Assembly (NCBI GenBank): GCA_965209105.1
Contig: CBDBQB010000009.1
Coordinates: 1-41,342 of the forward strand
Direction: 5' to 3'
Length of the DNA: 41,342 nt
Source: JAAELZ01 sp965209105
GTDB taxonomy: Bacteria > Pseudomonadota > Gammaproteobacteria > Arenicellales > Poriferihabitantaceae
Shown here: piece by piece, positions 23,467 to 32,752 of the stretch
Layout: each line of letters begins with the position of its first letter
Numbering within the stretch: position 1 is the stretch's first letter
Notes under the pieces: model-generated
What the model was told of the DNA's origin: nothing
The model's input: the letters and a program-made list of their open reading frames with translations, nothing else
The model's database searches: none
Translations under genes and position numbers: made by a program

Positions 23467-24396
23467 TTATTCCATTATAGCGTAGCCGATGCCCGATGCT
23501 CCAAAACCATTTCCATTGTATAAAAGATACGTTTTACTATTATATTTATATAAATTTGCATAAGCGATCATTACCGAATCCCATCCTTTATCAGACCGCT
23601 CAAGACCTGCCTCTTCGTCCTTTCGGACCCAGTGAACCCCATCAGCAGACTCCGCATACCCTAATCTATAACTTGCTTCAGGGTTTTCTCTGAATGCAAC
23701 TGCCTGCCTGAACGAGTAAAGCATTTTATAGGTGTCGGCCTCAAACCAAACATAAGGTACTGCAATCGCATCGCTAACCTCATCGTAATCAATACAGACT
23801 GTACCGCTTAGCTGCCAATTTATACCGTCAGAAGATTCCGCATACTTAATGGTGTAGAAAGCTTCAGGTTTACCATCAATAATTTCCCATTTTGTATGCG
23901 AGATGTACCACATCTTCCAACGATCATTTTTCTGTAACAAGCATGGATGAGCGCAGGAAATCGGTTCAGCGGTAGATCTATCGATAATTGGTCCGTCAAA
24001 TTCCCGTTCGAAAACTAGTTCATCATCGTTGAACACCGCCAATCCAATCGCCGTGCGAAAAGGTATTGTACTGCAGCGATTCCAACCAGTGTAATAGAGA
24101 TACTTCTTCCGCCCGCGATTAATAATGCATGCCGGCATCACGCCACTATCATCGAAGCACCCTAGCTGACCCAGGCCAAGAGCAGGCTGGTCGTGAACAT
24201 AAAGTATGTTCGCCGGATTACCCGCTTCTACCTCAATAAAGCTTATAACTGATCGATTTTTCCTGTCACGCGTAGCGAAGTATATTCGCACCACATCCGC
24301 ACTGATCTTTTCAGCGATGGGTAATTGTGCATGACTGACACTCCAATCATACTTACCGTTCGGTACAAAAATCAATCCAGCTTTCTTCCAACGCAT
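23467..24396 (-). CDS. GH43/GH32-like five-bladed propeller protein
   Basis: This 309-residue protein without a signal peptide has repeating sheets typical of the five-bladed glycosidase propeller: KKYLYYTGWN, RWKMWYISHTKWE, AESSDGINWQL, YKMLYSFR, AESADGVHWVRKDE and KTYLLYNGNGFG. Such proteins are common inside polysaccharide gene clusters, where they may act on or recognise the glycan. ATG 24396 follows directly after the stop of the NeuD-like gene (TAA then ATG), so the pair is translationally linked. Catalytic acids cannot be assigned with confidence, and a non-enzymatic or modifying role is possible. Confidence 0.7.
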   Translation of the reverse strand: MRWKKAGLIFVPNGKYDWSVSHAQLPIAEKISADVVRIYFATRDRKNRSVISFIEVEAGNPANILYVHDQPALGLGQLGCFDDSGVMPACIINRGRKKYLYYTGWNRCSTIPFRTAIGLAVFNDDELVFEREFDGPIIDRSTAEPISCAHPCLLQKNDRWKMWYISHTKWEIIDGKPEAFYTIKYAESSDGINWQLSGTVCIDYDEVSDAIAVPYVWFEADTYKMLYSFRQAVAFRENPEASYRLGYAESADGVHWVRKDEEAGLERSDKGWDSVMIAYANLYKYNSKTYLLYNGNGFGASGIGYAIME

Positions 24397-25056
24397 TTAC
24401 AGTACTATATCGCTGCTTGATTTCGGGCTTTTTCGCGCCGGATTACCCACATAAACACCATATTTCTCAGTATCCTTTGCAAGATTGGCTCCCATTGCCA
24501 CAAAGGTAGAATCAGCCAAGTGTATCCTGTCGCGTATCGTAGCATTAACCCCTATGTAGCAATGCGATTCAACCACACAGTGGCCAGATAATACGACCTG
24601 CGAAGTGAAAAAAACATGATCCTTAATCTCACTGTGATGACCGATGTGATTGCCACTCCAGAGCACTACATTGTTACCGATGCGGACAAATGGTTGGATC
24701 GTATTGTCTTCGAGAATGAAACAATTATTGCCGATATCTGCACCAGGAAATAATGTCGCTTTCGAACTAATATAGGAAATTAACTCGTAGCCCTTTGCTG
24801 TTGCTTCTTGATAGATACGCTCTCTGTCTTGATTCATGTTAGTGGCCATCATCGGTGCAAACAATTTGAAATCGCGCGTTGGATACAACTTTTCCACATC
24901 CTCAAACGCCACTACTGGGAGCCCTTGAAAAGTAGCTTCGTCTAGATACTCTCTGGATACACAAAAGCCTGCCACGTCATGCTCTGAATCATGGGTTAAA
25001 TAGAAATAGGCTAACTCGGCTGAATCCTGAACCCCAAATATTATTATTTTTGCCAT
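24397..25056 (-). CDS. NeuD/PglD-like sugar acyltransferase
   Basis: This 219-residue enzyme would N- or O-acylate a nucleotide-linked sugar. An N-terminal Rossmann-like domain (MAKIIIFGVQDSAELAYFYL) is followed from about residue 95 by left-handed beta-helix hexapeptide repeats (GADIGNN, IRIGNN-type, HIGHHSEIKDH, LSGHCVVESHCYIGVNATI) and a C-terminal YVGNPAR, as in NeuD/PglD/PerB. GHHSEI carries the likely catalytic histidine. It has an AGG ribosome binding site 8 bp from the ATG. It is a good partner for the DegT-type aminotransferase: acylation of an amino sugar. Confidence 0.85.
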   Translation of the reverse strand: MAKIIIFGVQDSAELAYFYLTHDSEHDVAGFCVSREYLDEATFQGLPVVAFEDVEKLYPTRDFKLFAPMMATNMNQDRERIYQEATAKGYELISYISSKATLFPGADIGNNCFILEDNTIQPFVRIGNNVVLWSGNHIGHHSEIKDHVFFTSQVVLSGHCVVESHCYIGVNATIRDRIHLADSTFVAMGANLAKDTEKYGVYVGNPARKSPKSSSDIVL

Positions 25057-25066
25057 ATAAACCTAA

Positions 25067-25708
25067 TCATTTATAAACGTAAACTGAATATTCGTATAAG
25101 CCGTAATCTTGCCGGATTACGAAATTTCTGGATAACTCATTTGTCAAAAATACAGCAAGTTGATCGAATGGCAGATGAAATAAATCTTCGCGCTCCCATT
25201 CCACTATGCTGGACATCACATTAAACGCAACACCAACTTCAGCCAATTTGAATACTTTTTTCAATACTGCTTTGGTATAAGCAAACATCTCCTCAAAAGA
25301 CAGACTGTGTTTCTCTGTAAAAACGCCGTTCATGACGACATAATCAAATCTGGGCAAGTCGCTATCGTTATCCAAGATGTCGAGACAATAATAACAATTA
25401 GTTGAATATTTGGATTCTGACATTTGGATAAATTTGGGCGATATATCCAGGCCGCTATATTGGATAGAGTGCAACTTGTGTTTTCTAATATAGTCGTTGA
25501 GGTGCGATGTCCCGCAACCAAAATCAAGCAGCGTGACACCGTCGGGATTTACACCTTTGATGATTTCGAGCATCACCTTGTAGCGCTTATCTGCGTCCTG
25601 TTGATTTGGCCAGTCTACGCCGTGGTGTGTGTCGCCGTACTTTTCCAGGCATGCTTCATAATGAGAAACAATATTTAAATAATTTTTTTCGACTTCATCT
25701 GGTTTCAT
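25067..25708 (-). CDS. Class I SAM-dependent methyltransferase
   Basis: This 213-residue soluble protein has motif I LLDFGCGTSHL (about 60-70), motif II GLDISPKFIQM, and VVMNGVFTEKHS at the motif IV position. The start ATG overlaps the stop of the upstream FemAB-like gene by ATGA, so the two are co-translated. The next gene follows after 10 bp. A sugar or lipid-linked intermediate is the likely substrate given the neighbours. Confidence 0.85.
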   Translation of the reverse strand: MKPDEVEKNYLNIVSHYEACLEKYGDTHHGVDWPNQQDADKRYKVMLEIIKGVNPDGVTLLDFGCGTSHLNDYIRKHKLHSIQYSGLDISPKFIQMSESKYSTNCYYCLDILDNDSDLPRFDYVVMNGVFTEKHSLSFEEMFAYTKAVLKKVFKLAEVGVAFNVMSSIVEWEREDLFHLPFDQLAVFLTNELSRNFVIRQDYGLYEYSVYVYK

Positions 25709-26634
25709 ATGAATTCTCCTGCACGATAAGGTGGAAAATACTTATGGTCGGGCACTTGAGACTGTTTAGTGATTTCCACAAACCGCTGCCGGTCGAACAC
25801 CCTCCCACAGAAATAAGCAGTGCGGGTACCTGTCGCCCATCCTTTTTTAAACCGGCTCAATCCATCCATCCCCTGACTAGATATGCCGGCACCTGCACCA
25901 AGATTTAGCCACTTCAAATCCGTTGTAACGAAGTGCGTTATAGATGACCAAAAAAGAGCAAACGATACGCCTAGATCGTAACCGCCATTTGAGTAAGCAC
26001 CAAGATGATAATAGGCCACATCCCCCTGCATATACCACAGCACCATACCAACAGTCTCATCGTCATGAACCGCTCGTAAAGCAATTAATCCTGGAACATT
26101 TAACTGGGCTGAAAGGGTCTGTTTAGTAAAATCGGCCATGCCCTTTATCTTACGGCGTTTTACTAGACCTGAATAGAGGTTTACCCACGTATCGATAAAG
26201 TCTGCTGGTCTATCACACGTTTCCACCGCAACATTTTTCAGTGCTTTAGTCGCATTACGTTGATGATGGGGATGTACAAACCGTTTAGGTGATTCGTTAA
26301 GATCGATCACAAAGTGTTCTTTTAAAGGTAGAACCAAATCGCCAAAACACTGATTCAAATAGGTTTCGTCAAAGTCCCCAAACGGATCTGTAACTATCGA
26401 CAGGCAAACTAGACCTCGGTCAAGCGCATCCAAATCGGTATGTAATTCACGCCAGTTTTGGCAGCAAAACAACGGATAACAGCCCGAAGCATCACTATCA
26501 GTAAACCCCGGTATCTGTCGCTCAAGTACCCATCCCTTGCTACGCGGGAGTTCAAGGGGGTCACCTGATTCATTGAAGCTACGTGCGTAATGTCGGTGAA
26601 GGTACCCGGTTTCCGCTCGCTTGTGTCTACTCAT
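25705..26634 (-). CDS. FemAB/GNAT-like acyltransferase (Acetyltransf_6 type)
   Basis: The protein has 309 residues from ATG 26634; the upstream TTG at 26640 is a less likely start. Recognisable parts are the FVHPHHQRNATKALK segment, GLIALRAVHDDETVGMVLWY (GNAT beta strands), DVAYYHLGAYSNGGYDLGVS, and the end signature WLNLGAGAG...GLSRFKKGW. This pattern is typical of the GNAT/FemAB-like proteins found in exopolysaccharide and cell-envelope clusters. It probably transfers an acyl or aminoacyl group to a sugar. It overlaps the downstream methyltransferase gene by four bases. Confidence 0.78.
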   Translation of the reverse strand: MSRHKRAETGYLHRHYARSFNESGDPLELPRSKGWVLERQIPGFTDSDASGCYPLFCCQNWRELHTDLDALDRGLVCLSIVTDPFGDFDETYLNQCFGDLVLPLKEHFVIDLNESPKRFVHPHHQRNATKALKNVAVETCDRPADFIDTWVNLYSGLVKRRKIKGMADFTKQTLSAQLNVPGLIALRAVHDDETVGMVLWYMQGDVAYYHLGAYSNGGYDLGVSFALFWSSITHFVTTDLKWLNLGAGAGISSQGMDGLSRFKKGWATGTRTAYFCGRVFDRQRFVEITKQSQVPDHKYFPPYRAGEFI

Positions 26635-26690
26635 AAGCAATTACACATGCGTTGCTGATTGTAATCACCGGACTCAGCTCTTGTACGCAA

Positions 26691-27743
26691 TCATGCAGCC
26701 GCATCTCCCCTCTTACGGGCGGTACAGATGTAATAAAATTGATAAACCTGTTCTACTTGAACCGCCTCCAGTTGTGCAGGCAGCATTTCAACCGGGCAAT
26801 GATCAATCACACTGAGATTGGATAGGTCCAGAACCGAGCGCAAATAAAGCTGTTCGATATAAGTGGCGTTGTCATAGAGTTGTTCATCCAGAAATAAAAT
26901 TTTTCCTCCCTTTTTAGTTACCCGCGCCATCTCATCCAGCGCTTTGGCAGGGTTGGTGTAGCCATTGACGGCTCCGTAACAGCTAACTATATCAAAGGAT
27001 TCTGATGCAAAAGGTAGCTCATGTGCGTCAGCAAAAACAAAATCTACTGGCACTTGCTGTGCGGTCATGAATTTCGCGCCTTGCAGCAGCATATCCTGTG
27101 ACAAGTCAGCCGCCACGTATCGTGCGTTCAGCTCCATCCAACCATGCCTAAAGAGAGAGTTACAACTACCAGAAGCAACGTCCAACATAGCCAGCTCTTC
27201 GGTGCTATCGAGATACTCTGCCTGAAAGTCGGCGTGAATTTGCGCAAAACCCTTGTTTGCGCGAAAGGGATGCAGCGCCAGTGAAATTTTAGTTGGAATA
27301 GCCAACACTAACAACTTCCACAAATATGGATGTTTGCGTAAGAACAAAATACTGGCAACAAGTAATGCCAACACGATCACATCCAGAACGGTTGTTTGAA
27401 AAGTTTGGCGAATGAATAACCATTCCCCTGTTTTCCAAAATAGAAAACAAAGCACCATCATGATGGTAAAATAGGCGAGCCAGTGGACCAGCGACGTTCG
27501 AATCGGTCGAACCGCCAAGCACAGGAAAGGCATCAAAAATGCATAGAATCTTCCGAGTAGATTATTGTACAACCGTGCCCTTTGACTCCGATCAGCTTGA
27601 CCAATATTTGATTCAATAAACAGCTGTGGAATCCCCTCCAAACAAGGGTATTGTTGCCCGCATGAAAGACATTCCCATAGCGTATAACATATTTCAAGAT
27701 GATTGCTTCTGCAAGCGATACATCGGGTGTTGGATTTACTCAT
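26691..27743 (-). CDS. Membrane-bound methyltransferase with N-terminal zinc ribbon
   Basis: From ATG 27743 the protein has 350 residues; a GTG at 27812 would add 23. Two CxxC pairs (Cys8/Cys11 and Cys25/Cys28) and CLEGIPQLF form a Trm112-like zinc ribbon. Two or three membrane spans follow (LVHWLAYFTIMMVLCFLFW and VLDVIVLALLVASILFL). The C-terminal half is a class I methyltransferase: motif I LAMLDVASGSCNSLF, then YVAADLSQDML, and VSCYGAVNGYTNPAKALDEM. Membrane spans inside such a protein suggest a lipid-linked substrate such as a polyprenyl glycan. It is the first gene of the polysaccharide part of the minus-strand block. Confidence 0.8.
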   Translation of the reverse strand: MSKSNTRCIACRSNHLEICYTLWECLSCGQQYPCLEGIPQLFIESNIGQADRSQRARLYNNLLGRFYAFLMPFLCLAVRPIRTSLVHWLAYFTIMMVLCFLFWKTGEWLFIRQTFQTTVLDVIVLALLVASILFLRKHPYLWKLLVLAIPTKISLALHPFRANKGFAQIHADFQAEYLDSTEELAMLDVASGSCNSLFRHGWMELNARYVAADLSQDMLLQGAKFMTAQQVPVDFVFADAHELPFASESFDIVSCYGAVNGYTNPAKALDEMARVTKKGGKILFLDEQLYDNATYIEQLYLRSVLDLSNLSVIDHCPVEMLPAQLEAVQVEQVYQFYYICTARKRGDAAA

Positions 27744-27930
27744 GGATAATGCTCGGACTACCCCGTCAAGCGTGACGATCAGAATGGTCGCCATTACCCG
27801 CAGCTTCGACACTACCCATTCCGCACCTTAAATTGAACGTATTGCATGCCAGAAGACTTAATAAGCAAGCTAGTCGAACGATTTTGGTCGCCGATCTGTA
27901 AAAAGCGATCGGCCATAATTAAAACACCAT

Positions 27931-27969
27931 AAAAAAAGAGGATAGCCTTTGAACCTCAAAAGCTATCCT
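27931..27969 (-). terminator. Strong Rho-independent terminator of the secreted-protein operon
   Basis: AGGATAGC (27939-27946) pairs with GCTATCCT (27962-27969), and TTTGA/TCAAA extend the stem inward. Read on the minus strand the hairpin is followed by seven T (27931-27937 as A on the plus strand). It ends the operon 32548-27999 and isolates it from the methyltransferase gene downstream. Confidence 0.88.
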
Positions 27970-27998
27970 ATACCGTGCTTTACGCTTAGGTCAATTTT

Positions 27999-29177
27999 CT
28001 AGTAAACAGTTGTCTCCAAGCTTTTCATTTGCGCCTGAAGGTGCTCAATTGTTTCCTGCTGTTTCAAGGTATACAATGTGAGTTCTTCAATTTTTGCAAG
28101 CAGGGTATAACTGAATTTTTGAACATTTATCCCCTTCTTGTCCAGCAAGGCGCCTTTGGGAACGTTGGGCAAGTGCTTATTCTCTAGAACAAAGCTTGCA
28201 ACTTCATCAAGCGTCAGAAGATCATAGTCATCGGAAAACACATAATCAGGAGCACAAGCGCCGTCTACTTCGGTACATTGCCCAGAGATAGTCAAGTCGC
28301 CCTCCATGGTGTGTTGACCATTTACATTAAGCACTAGTTGAGGAGTAGCTGCACCGGCGGTTGTGAACGTCATGCTCCCTTGTTCACGATTGGTGATAAA
28401 CAAATCGTTGCCAAACATACTAAAGTTAGCCCCATCCGTATTTTTAATAGTTCCACTGTTTTCCTGACTAAACAGATATAACGCAGCGCCGTTACCAGCG
28501 GAGGTGGTCTGTATGACGATATCGCCGGCCGTATCCAAAATATGCAGGCTTGCATCCGGCGAAGTCGTACCCACACCAACATCACCTGTACTCGCTTCGA
28601 TGGTTAACGCATTACTCGGTGCGCCTGGGAAAATCCGAAATGGCAGGGTGGAGCCGTTGGTGGCATCCCGAACAAAATAATTTGCTTCGTTGCCCGCCAC
28701 ATCCCAAGTTTGCGGTGTAAACCCGCTAGAACCATCTTGCTCTAATCGTAAGGTAGGTGTGTTACCGCTTTTAATATGCACATCCACTACTGGCGTATTA
28801 GTTCCTAAGCCAAGACGCCCACCATCGTCAACATACAAGCTATGGCTGGGCGCACCGGCCTCAATGGTAAAAGGCGTACGCCCACCATCAATATCATCTA
28901 TCGAAAATTTATTGGCGCCGCCATTGGAAGAATCGTTAAACGTTATTTGCCAATCGCGTGATGGAAAGGAAGCCGTTGAGCTCGTATCAACTGCCCGAAT
29001 ACGCAGATTATTCTCTTTAATACGGATCGTATCAAAACCGAATGATTCGCCGTTCACGCAATCAAATCCGATACAAGCGCTACCATCGACGATGAGATCA
29101 TCTAAAATAACCTGATCAGCGGATGCAGTAGGTATCGCACAGCTGAAGGCTAGACTAGCTATAAGTTTAATGTTCAT
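27999..29177 (-). CDS. Secreted fibre-like protein with coiled-coil tail
   Basis: This 392-residue protein has a signal peptide (residues 1-20, ending ASA) and a GGAG ribosome binding site. The body has repeating phrases such as LGLGTNTPVVDVHI and VGVGTTSPDASLHI, the GIGT.sP...LHV repeats of tail-fibre-like and adhesin-like proteins. The C-terminus has DYVFSDDYDLLTLDEVASFV, then ENKHLPNVP, then a coiled coil (KIEELTLYTLKQQETIEHLQ), resembling the end region next to S74-type chaperone domains. It is likely a trimeric secreted or surface fibre. It is last in a three-gene set with the membrane protein and the CRTAC1-like protein, and a strong terminator follows. Confidence 0.72.
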   Translation of the reverse strand: MNIKLIASLAFSCAIPTASADQVILDDLIVDGSACIGFDCVNGESFGFDTIRIKENNLRIRAVDTSSTASFPSRDWQITFNDSSNGGANKFSIDDIDGGRTPFTIEAGAPSHSLYVDDGGRLGLGTNTPVVDVHIKSGNTPTLRLEQDGSSGFTPQTWDVAGNEANYFVRDATNGSTLPFRIFPGAPSNALTIEASTGDVGVGTTSPDASLHILDTAGDIVIQTTSAGNGAALYLFSQENSGTIKNTDGANFSMFGNDLFITNREQGSMTFTTAGAATPQLVLNVNGQHTMEGDLTISGQCTEVDGACAPDYVFSDDYDLLTLDEVASFVLENKHLPNVPKGALLDKKGINVQKFSYTLLAKIEELTLYTLKQQETIEHLQAQMKSLETTVY

Positions 29178-29319
29178 TTCTATTGCTCCGACTACTTTGG
29201 TTCAGGTTATGTGCTTCAATATTCTATACCTATAGAAATGGAAAATATACCGTTAATTGACTGAAAGTCAATGAAGAAACATCTAAAATTCGGGCGCCTC
29301 TAAAGCCAAATCAATCTCA

Positions 29320-30150
29320 TCATTTTATAAGACGTTGTTCTTGCTGATCCCTAACAATAGCGCCATTTACTATACGAAAGTATCCGGATTGACGGTTCGC
29401 TTCGATTTCGGCTTGGGTCGGCAGCATACCCTGTGTACGATATCGCGCCATCAACTGCTCCTGCTCAGCCGCGGTCATGTTTTTCCTGGCATTAGATAAC
29501 TGAGCCTTCATCTGTGGGTCTAAGCTTGGCACGGTGACCATTTCCCAGTTGTAAAACCCATCCGCTAGTGTTTGCGTCATGGATAGGGTCTCGCCTTGTT
29601 TAAAAGACTGTTGATGATTCGCGCCACCATCACCCACAACGCTAACATCAATTCGGCTAAGCGTATCGTTCGAACTATATTGAGCGCCATCAACGGACCA
29701 TACCAATTGGCCTGATTGAACATCTACGGCAAATACCTCTTGTGGCTGTACAATATCAACTGGAAACGGCGAATCTAAATTGACTTGTTCATCATGGCCG
29801 TTCGCATCTACATCTTGCGCATTTAGATTGTCACGATCTCCATCTCTATCTTTTATTTGCGTTGATTTGGTTTTGCTTTCACCGTTAGAAACAGTGCTCG
29901 ATTGTGTCGCTGTATCGAGACTACTTTGTTTTTGTTCACCTCCATTAAGCACCGAACCCTCCGAAAGGTTGTCGCTATTAAAAGATTTATACCCTCCCGT
30001 TTCTTTTATTCGACTATCAGTAGCCTTCGGCGAATCAACCGGTGCGGTTTTATCGGATGACTGCTCATAATTGTCTTTTAATGTTTTAGCAATAATAACG
30101 GCAATGCCAACCACGAACACTATAGCGAAGAGTCTAGGGAGTTTTTGCAT
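29320..30150 (-). CDS. Membrane-anchored protein of unknown function
   Basis: This 276-residue protein has a single N-terminal membrane span (about 7-23), then a long Ser/Asp/Gln-rich region (30-125) and a folded part with short beta stretches (EVFAVDVQSGQLVWSVDGAQ, SRIDVSVVGDG, DGFYNWEMVTVP). The C-terminal third is helical and Gln-rich (MTAAEQEQLMARYRTQGML). The start lies inside the end of the upstream CRTAC1-like gene (17-bp overlap), so the two are coupled. I do not recognise a family. Anchoring and position suggest it helps assemble or hold the two secreted partners. Confidence 0.7.
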   Translation of the reverse strand: MQKLPRLFAIVFVVGIAVIIAKTLKDNYEQSSDKTAPVDSPKATDSRIKETGGYKSFNSDNLSEGSVLNGGEQKQSSLDTATQSSTVSNGESKTKSTQIKDRDGDRDNLNAQDVDANGHDEQVNLDSPFPVDIVQPQEVFAVDVQSGQLVWSVDGAQYSSNDTLSRIDVSVVGDGGANHQQSFKQGETLSMTQTLADGFYNWEMVTVPSLDPQMKAQLSNARKNMTAAEQEQLMARYRTQGMLPTQAEIEANRQSGYFRIVNGAIVRDQQEQRLIK

Positions 30151-32548
30151 GTTGCTTGGTTTCTATATTTAGAGGCGTAATAGCGTGATACTGATTGATC
30201 GCTGGTGCTTCGATAACGCTGCGCGTTCCATTAAACCACTCCACGCTGATTTTATCGACTTTATCCAAAGCGCCGATACCAAAATGTGCTCGCGCAGAGT
30301 GCTGCGATGAAAAAGAATCTCCGGTGATATATTGGCTATATTGCTGCTTGCCATCGGCTTGAAGATATACTTTTGCGCCGATGGGAGAGCGCCCAACTGT
30401 ATCTGGCAACGTTATACCAATCCAATTACCAACCGTTTCGAGCTGGTTTTGGTATACGTGCAATGTATATCGGTTGTCATCTAGGCCATTGGTTTTAAAC
30501 TGAACGACCAGTAAATCTTGTCGCCCGTCGCCATCAAGATCTTCACTCACTACCGCGCGACCGTCATATTCAAATGAAACACCGAGCAAATACGCAATGT
30601 TTATAAATTCTGCGTCCCCGGTATTCATTAGCATCACTTTGTGTTCATAGCCGTTCCATGAGATGTCTGCCTTGCGTAAATCTTCAGTTTCGAGCTGAAA
30701 CATAAAATTTTTTGCGGGGTCTGCTTCGCCTTCGTCATAAATATCGTGCCGCCAAAACACCGTGCAATAATCTTGGGAACTTTTGCCTGTGTAGTGCCCG
30801 TTTGCAACGAAAATGTCTTTGTCTCCGTCATTATCAAAATCAAAGGAACTCGCGCCCCAAGACCAGCCAGTACGCGCTACCGTGGCGTTGTTAGGCGATA
30901 AACTCAGCCGTCGATGCCCGCCTAAGAACATCCGATTGCCATAACCCATTGCGGTGCGCATTGCGGTGTGCTGAGGCTTATCTTCCCGGATAAGACCCAT
31001 GTTATCAAGTCGGCGAGATGTGGTGGAGCTCATGCCAATGACGTAAAAATCGAGCTTGCCATTATTGTCATAATCGGCAAAAGTATGGCCCATTCCGAAG
31101 AAATGCCGGTCTAGACCGAAGGTGTTGGTAATATCGGTAAATTCACCGCTGCCATTGTTTTCATACACATCAAATCCGGCGTAATCACTGACCACAATTA
31201 AATCTAAGTCTTGATCATCGTCAAGATCAACGAAAGAGCTACTATAGCTGCGTCTATACCGTTTCGCAGATAAGCCAGCTGCCTCGGTATTATCTGTAAA
31301 ATGCCCACTGCCATCATTGAGTAAAAGTGCTGCGGGATAACCATCGTTAGCATCAAAATAAGGGCTGGGCATCTGGCCCTGCCGATAAGCATATTTGTAA
31401 TTGGCAATAAACAAATCTAGATCACCGTCTTTATCTACGTCCCCCGCTGTAAAGGTCTTGGGCAAATCAAAATGCGTATCGTTCACCACTACGCCGTCTT
31501 TGAACGTAGTATCACCATTACCTTCAAATAGTAGCGGAAAGCCGGCATTATCGACTCCGACTAAATCTACTTCACCATCACCCGTGAAATCAGCAAGCAC
31601 AGCAGCATCATATAAACTGCGTTGTTTTGGTAAAAATGTTTTTCCTTCAAATTGCCCCTCTCCGTTATTTTTGAGCAATAGGTTTTGACCCACTACGATA
31701 ATCTCAGACTTACCGTCTTTATCTAAATCATAAACCAACAAGGGTAAAATAATGGGCTGTTCGGCAGTCCCGCTCACAGTAAATATTTCTTTAAACGCCA
31801 CGGGCTTTTTACGCTCGAAGATTTGCATGCTATACACCCACACGGTTTTAGCGTCCGACACGCGCCCTTTCACAACCTCTTCCTCCCACTGTACGCCAAT
31901 TTCAGCGCGTACGATTGCGCGATAATCGTCTTTTGTGTTGCGCGCGTGAAAAACCGCGTTCAATTCTGAAAATGCGCCTTCTGTATCCGTCGCGGGCTTA
32001 AAAAAGGTTTGGTGTAATTCGGTTTGTTCAATCTCATATCCCTGCTGACCAAGCTTTTGCAGAAACGCAACCCATTCATCTTGATTATGCGCTTTCCCCT
32101 CGCCCTTGAATGTAAGTTTAACAATATCGTTATCCAGCTCTTTTCGATCTTTAAATCGACTCAGAACAATGTCAGATAACTTAAATTTCGCAAGCGTTGT
32201 GAATCGATCACCACTGCTTCGTAAAGCATCCAATAAATTAAAGATAGATTTCTCATAGGCCTGCGCCAAGACTTCAGGATTCCAAACCTTCGCATCTAAA
32301 TCACGACGCGTATTAGTTAAGCCAGAAATTCTTTTCTTGATGTCCGCAAACTCTTTATCCGGAATCTCGCCTTGTAATCGCTCTAATGGGGGGATTTCTT
32401 GAACAGTGGATGATTTCAGAGCGCCATCTGCTACAGCCGTCTCTTGCGCAATGGCAGAATACCCAAACCACGCAAAACCTAAAATCGTCAATAAAGCCCC
32501 ATAACGCTGAGCGAAATTTCTGGAAATACTAAGTGTTTTTACGACCAT
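30134..32548 (-). CDS. CRTAC1-like FG-GAP/VCBS repeat protein with ASPIC/UnbV domain
   Basis: This 804-residue exported protein has an N-terminal hydrophobic segment (about 17-34). After an alpha-rich N-terminal part come at least seven calcium-binding FG-GAP repeats: DLDKDGKSEIIVVG, DFTGDGEVDLVGVD, DVDKDGDLDLFIAN, DLDDDQDLDLIVVS, DYDNNGKLDFYVIG, DFDNDGDKDIFVAN and DLDGDGRQDLLVVQ. These form an integrin-type beta-propeller. The C-terminus is an ASPIC/UnbV domain (GNWIGITLPDTVGRSPIGAK through ISVEWFNGT). Such proteins are extracellular and proposed to bind polysaccharide or protein ligands. It is the first gene of the secreted-protein operon, divergent from the second glycosyltransferase block. 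Confidence 0.88.
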   Translation of the reverse strand: MVVKTLSISRNFAQRYGALLTILGFAWFGYSAIAQETAVADGALKSSTVQEIPPLERLQGEIPDKEFADIKKRISGLTNTRRDLDAKVWNPEVLAQAYEKSIFNLLDALRSSGDRFTTLAKFKLSDIVLSRFKDRKELDNDIVKLTFKGEGKAHNQDEWVAFLQKLGQQGYEIEQTELHQTFFKPATDTEGAFSELNAVFHARNTKDDYRAIVRAEIGVQWEEEVVKGRVSDAKTVWVYSMQIFERKKPVAFKEIFTVSGTAEQPIILPLLVYDLDKDGKSEIIVVGQNLLLKNNGEGQFEGKTFLPKQRSLYDAAVLADFTGDGEVDLVGVDNAGFPLLFEGNGDTTFKDGVVVNDTHFDLPKTFTAGDVDKDGDLDLFIANYKYAYRQGQMPSPYFDANDGYPAALLLNDGSGHFTDNTEAAGLSAKRYRRSYSSSFVDLDDDQDLDLIVVSDYAGFDVYENNGSGEFTDITNTFGLDRHFFGMGHTFADYDNNGKLDFYVIGMSSTTSRRLDNMGLIREDKPQHTAMRTAMGYGNRMFLGGHRRLSLSPNNATVARTGWSWGASSFDFDNDGDKDIFVANGHYTGKSSQDYCTVFWRHDIYDEGEADPAKNFMFQLETEDLRKADISWNGYEHKVMLMNTGDAEFINIAYLLGVSFEYDGRAVVSEDLDGDGRQDLLVVQFKTNGLDDNRYTLHVYQNQLETVGNWIGITLPDTVGRSPIGAKVYLQADGKQQYSQYITGDSFSSQHSARAHFGIGALDKVDKISVEWFNGTRSVIEAPAINQYHAITPLNIETKQHAKTP

Positions 32549-32752
32549 TTCTATAAATTTGATTATGATACGAGTTTCAGTCTTTTATGCTCAGCAAACG
32601 TTTTATTTAAGGAAAACGCACCGAACTTTAGACTATATGTGAACTCAAATTTTACACTATTTATGTTTGGCGCGAGCTGAACATCCACAGTTTTTTGCGC
32701 GGGATGACCGTCAACTCAGAATTATACAACTGTAGCGGCTTTTCTCCACTGG

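Noticed and set aside
29256..29272. ATTGACT/AGTCAAT hairpin as terminator between the membrane protein and the fibre gene
   Set aside because: The stem is AT-rich with a three-base loop and no following T-run on either strand; read-through to the fibre gene is more likely.
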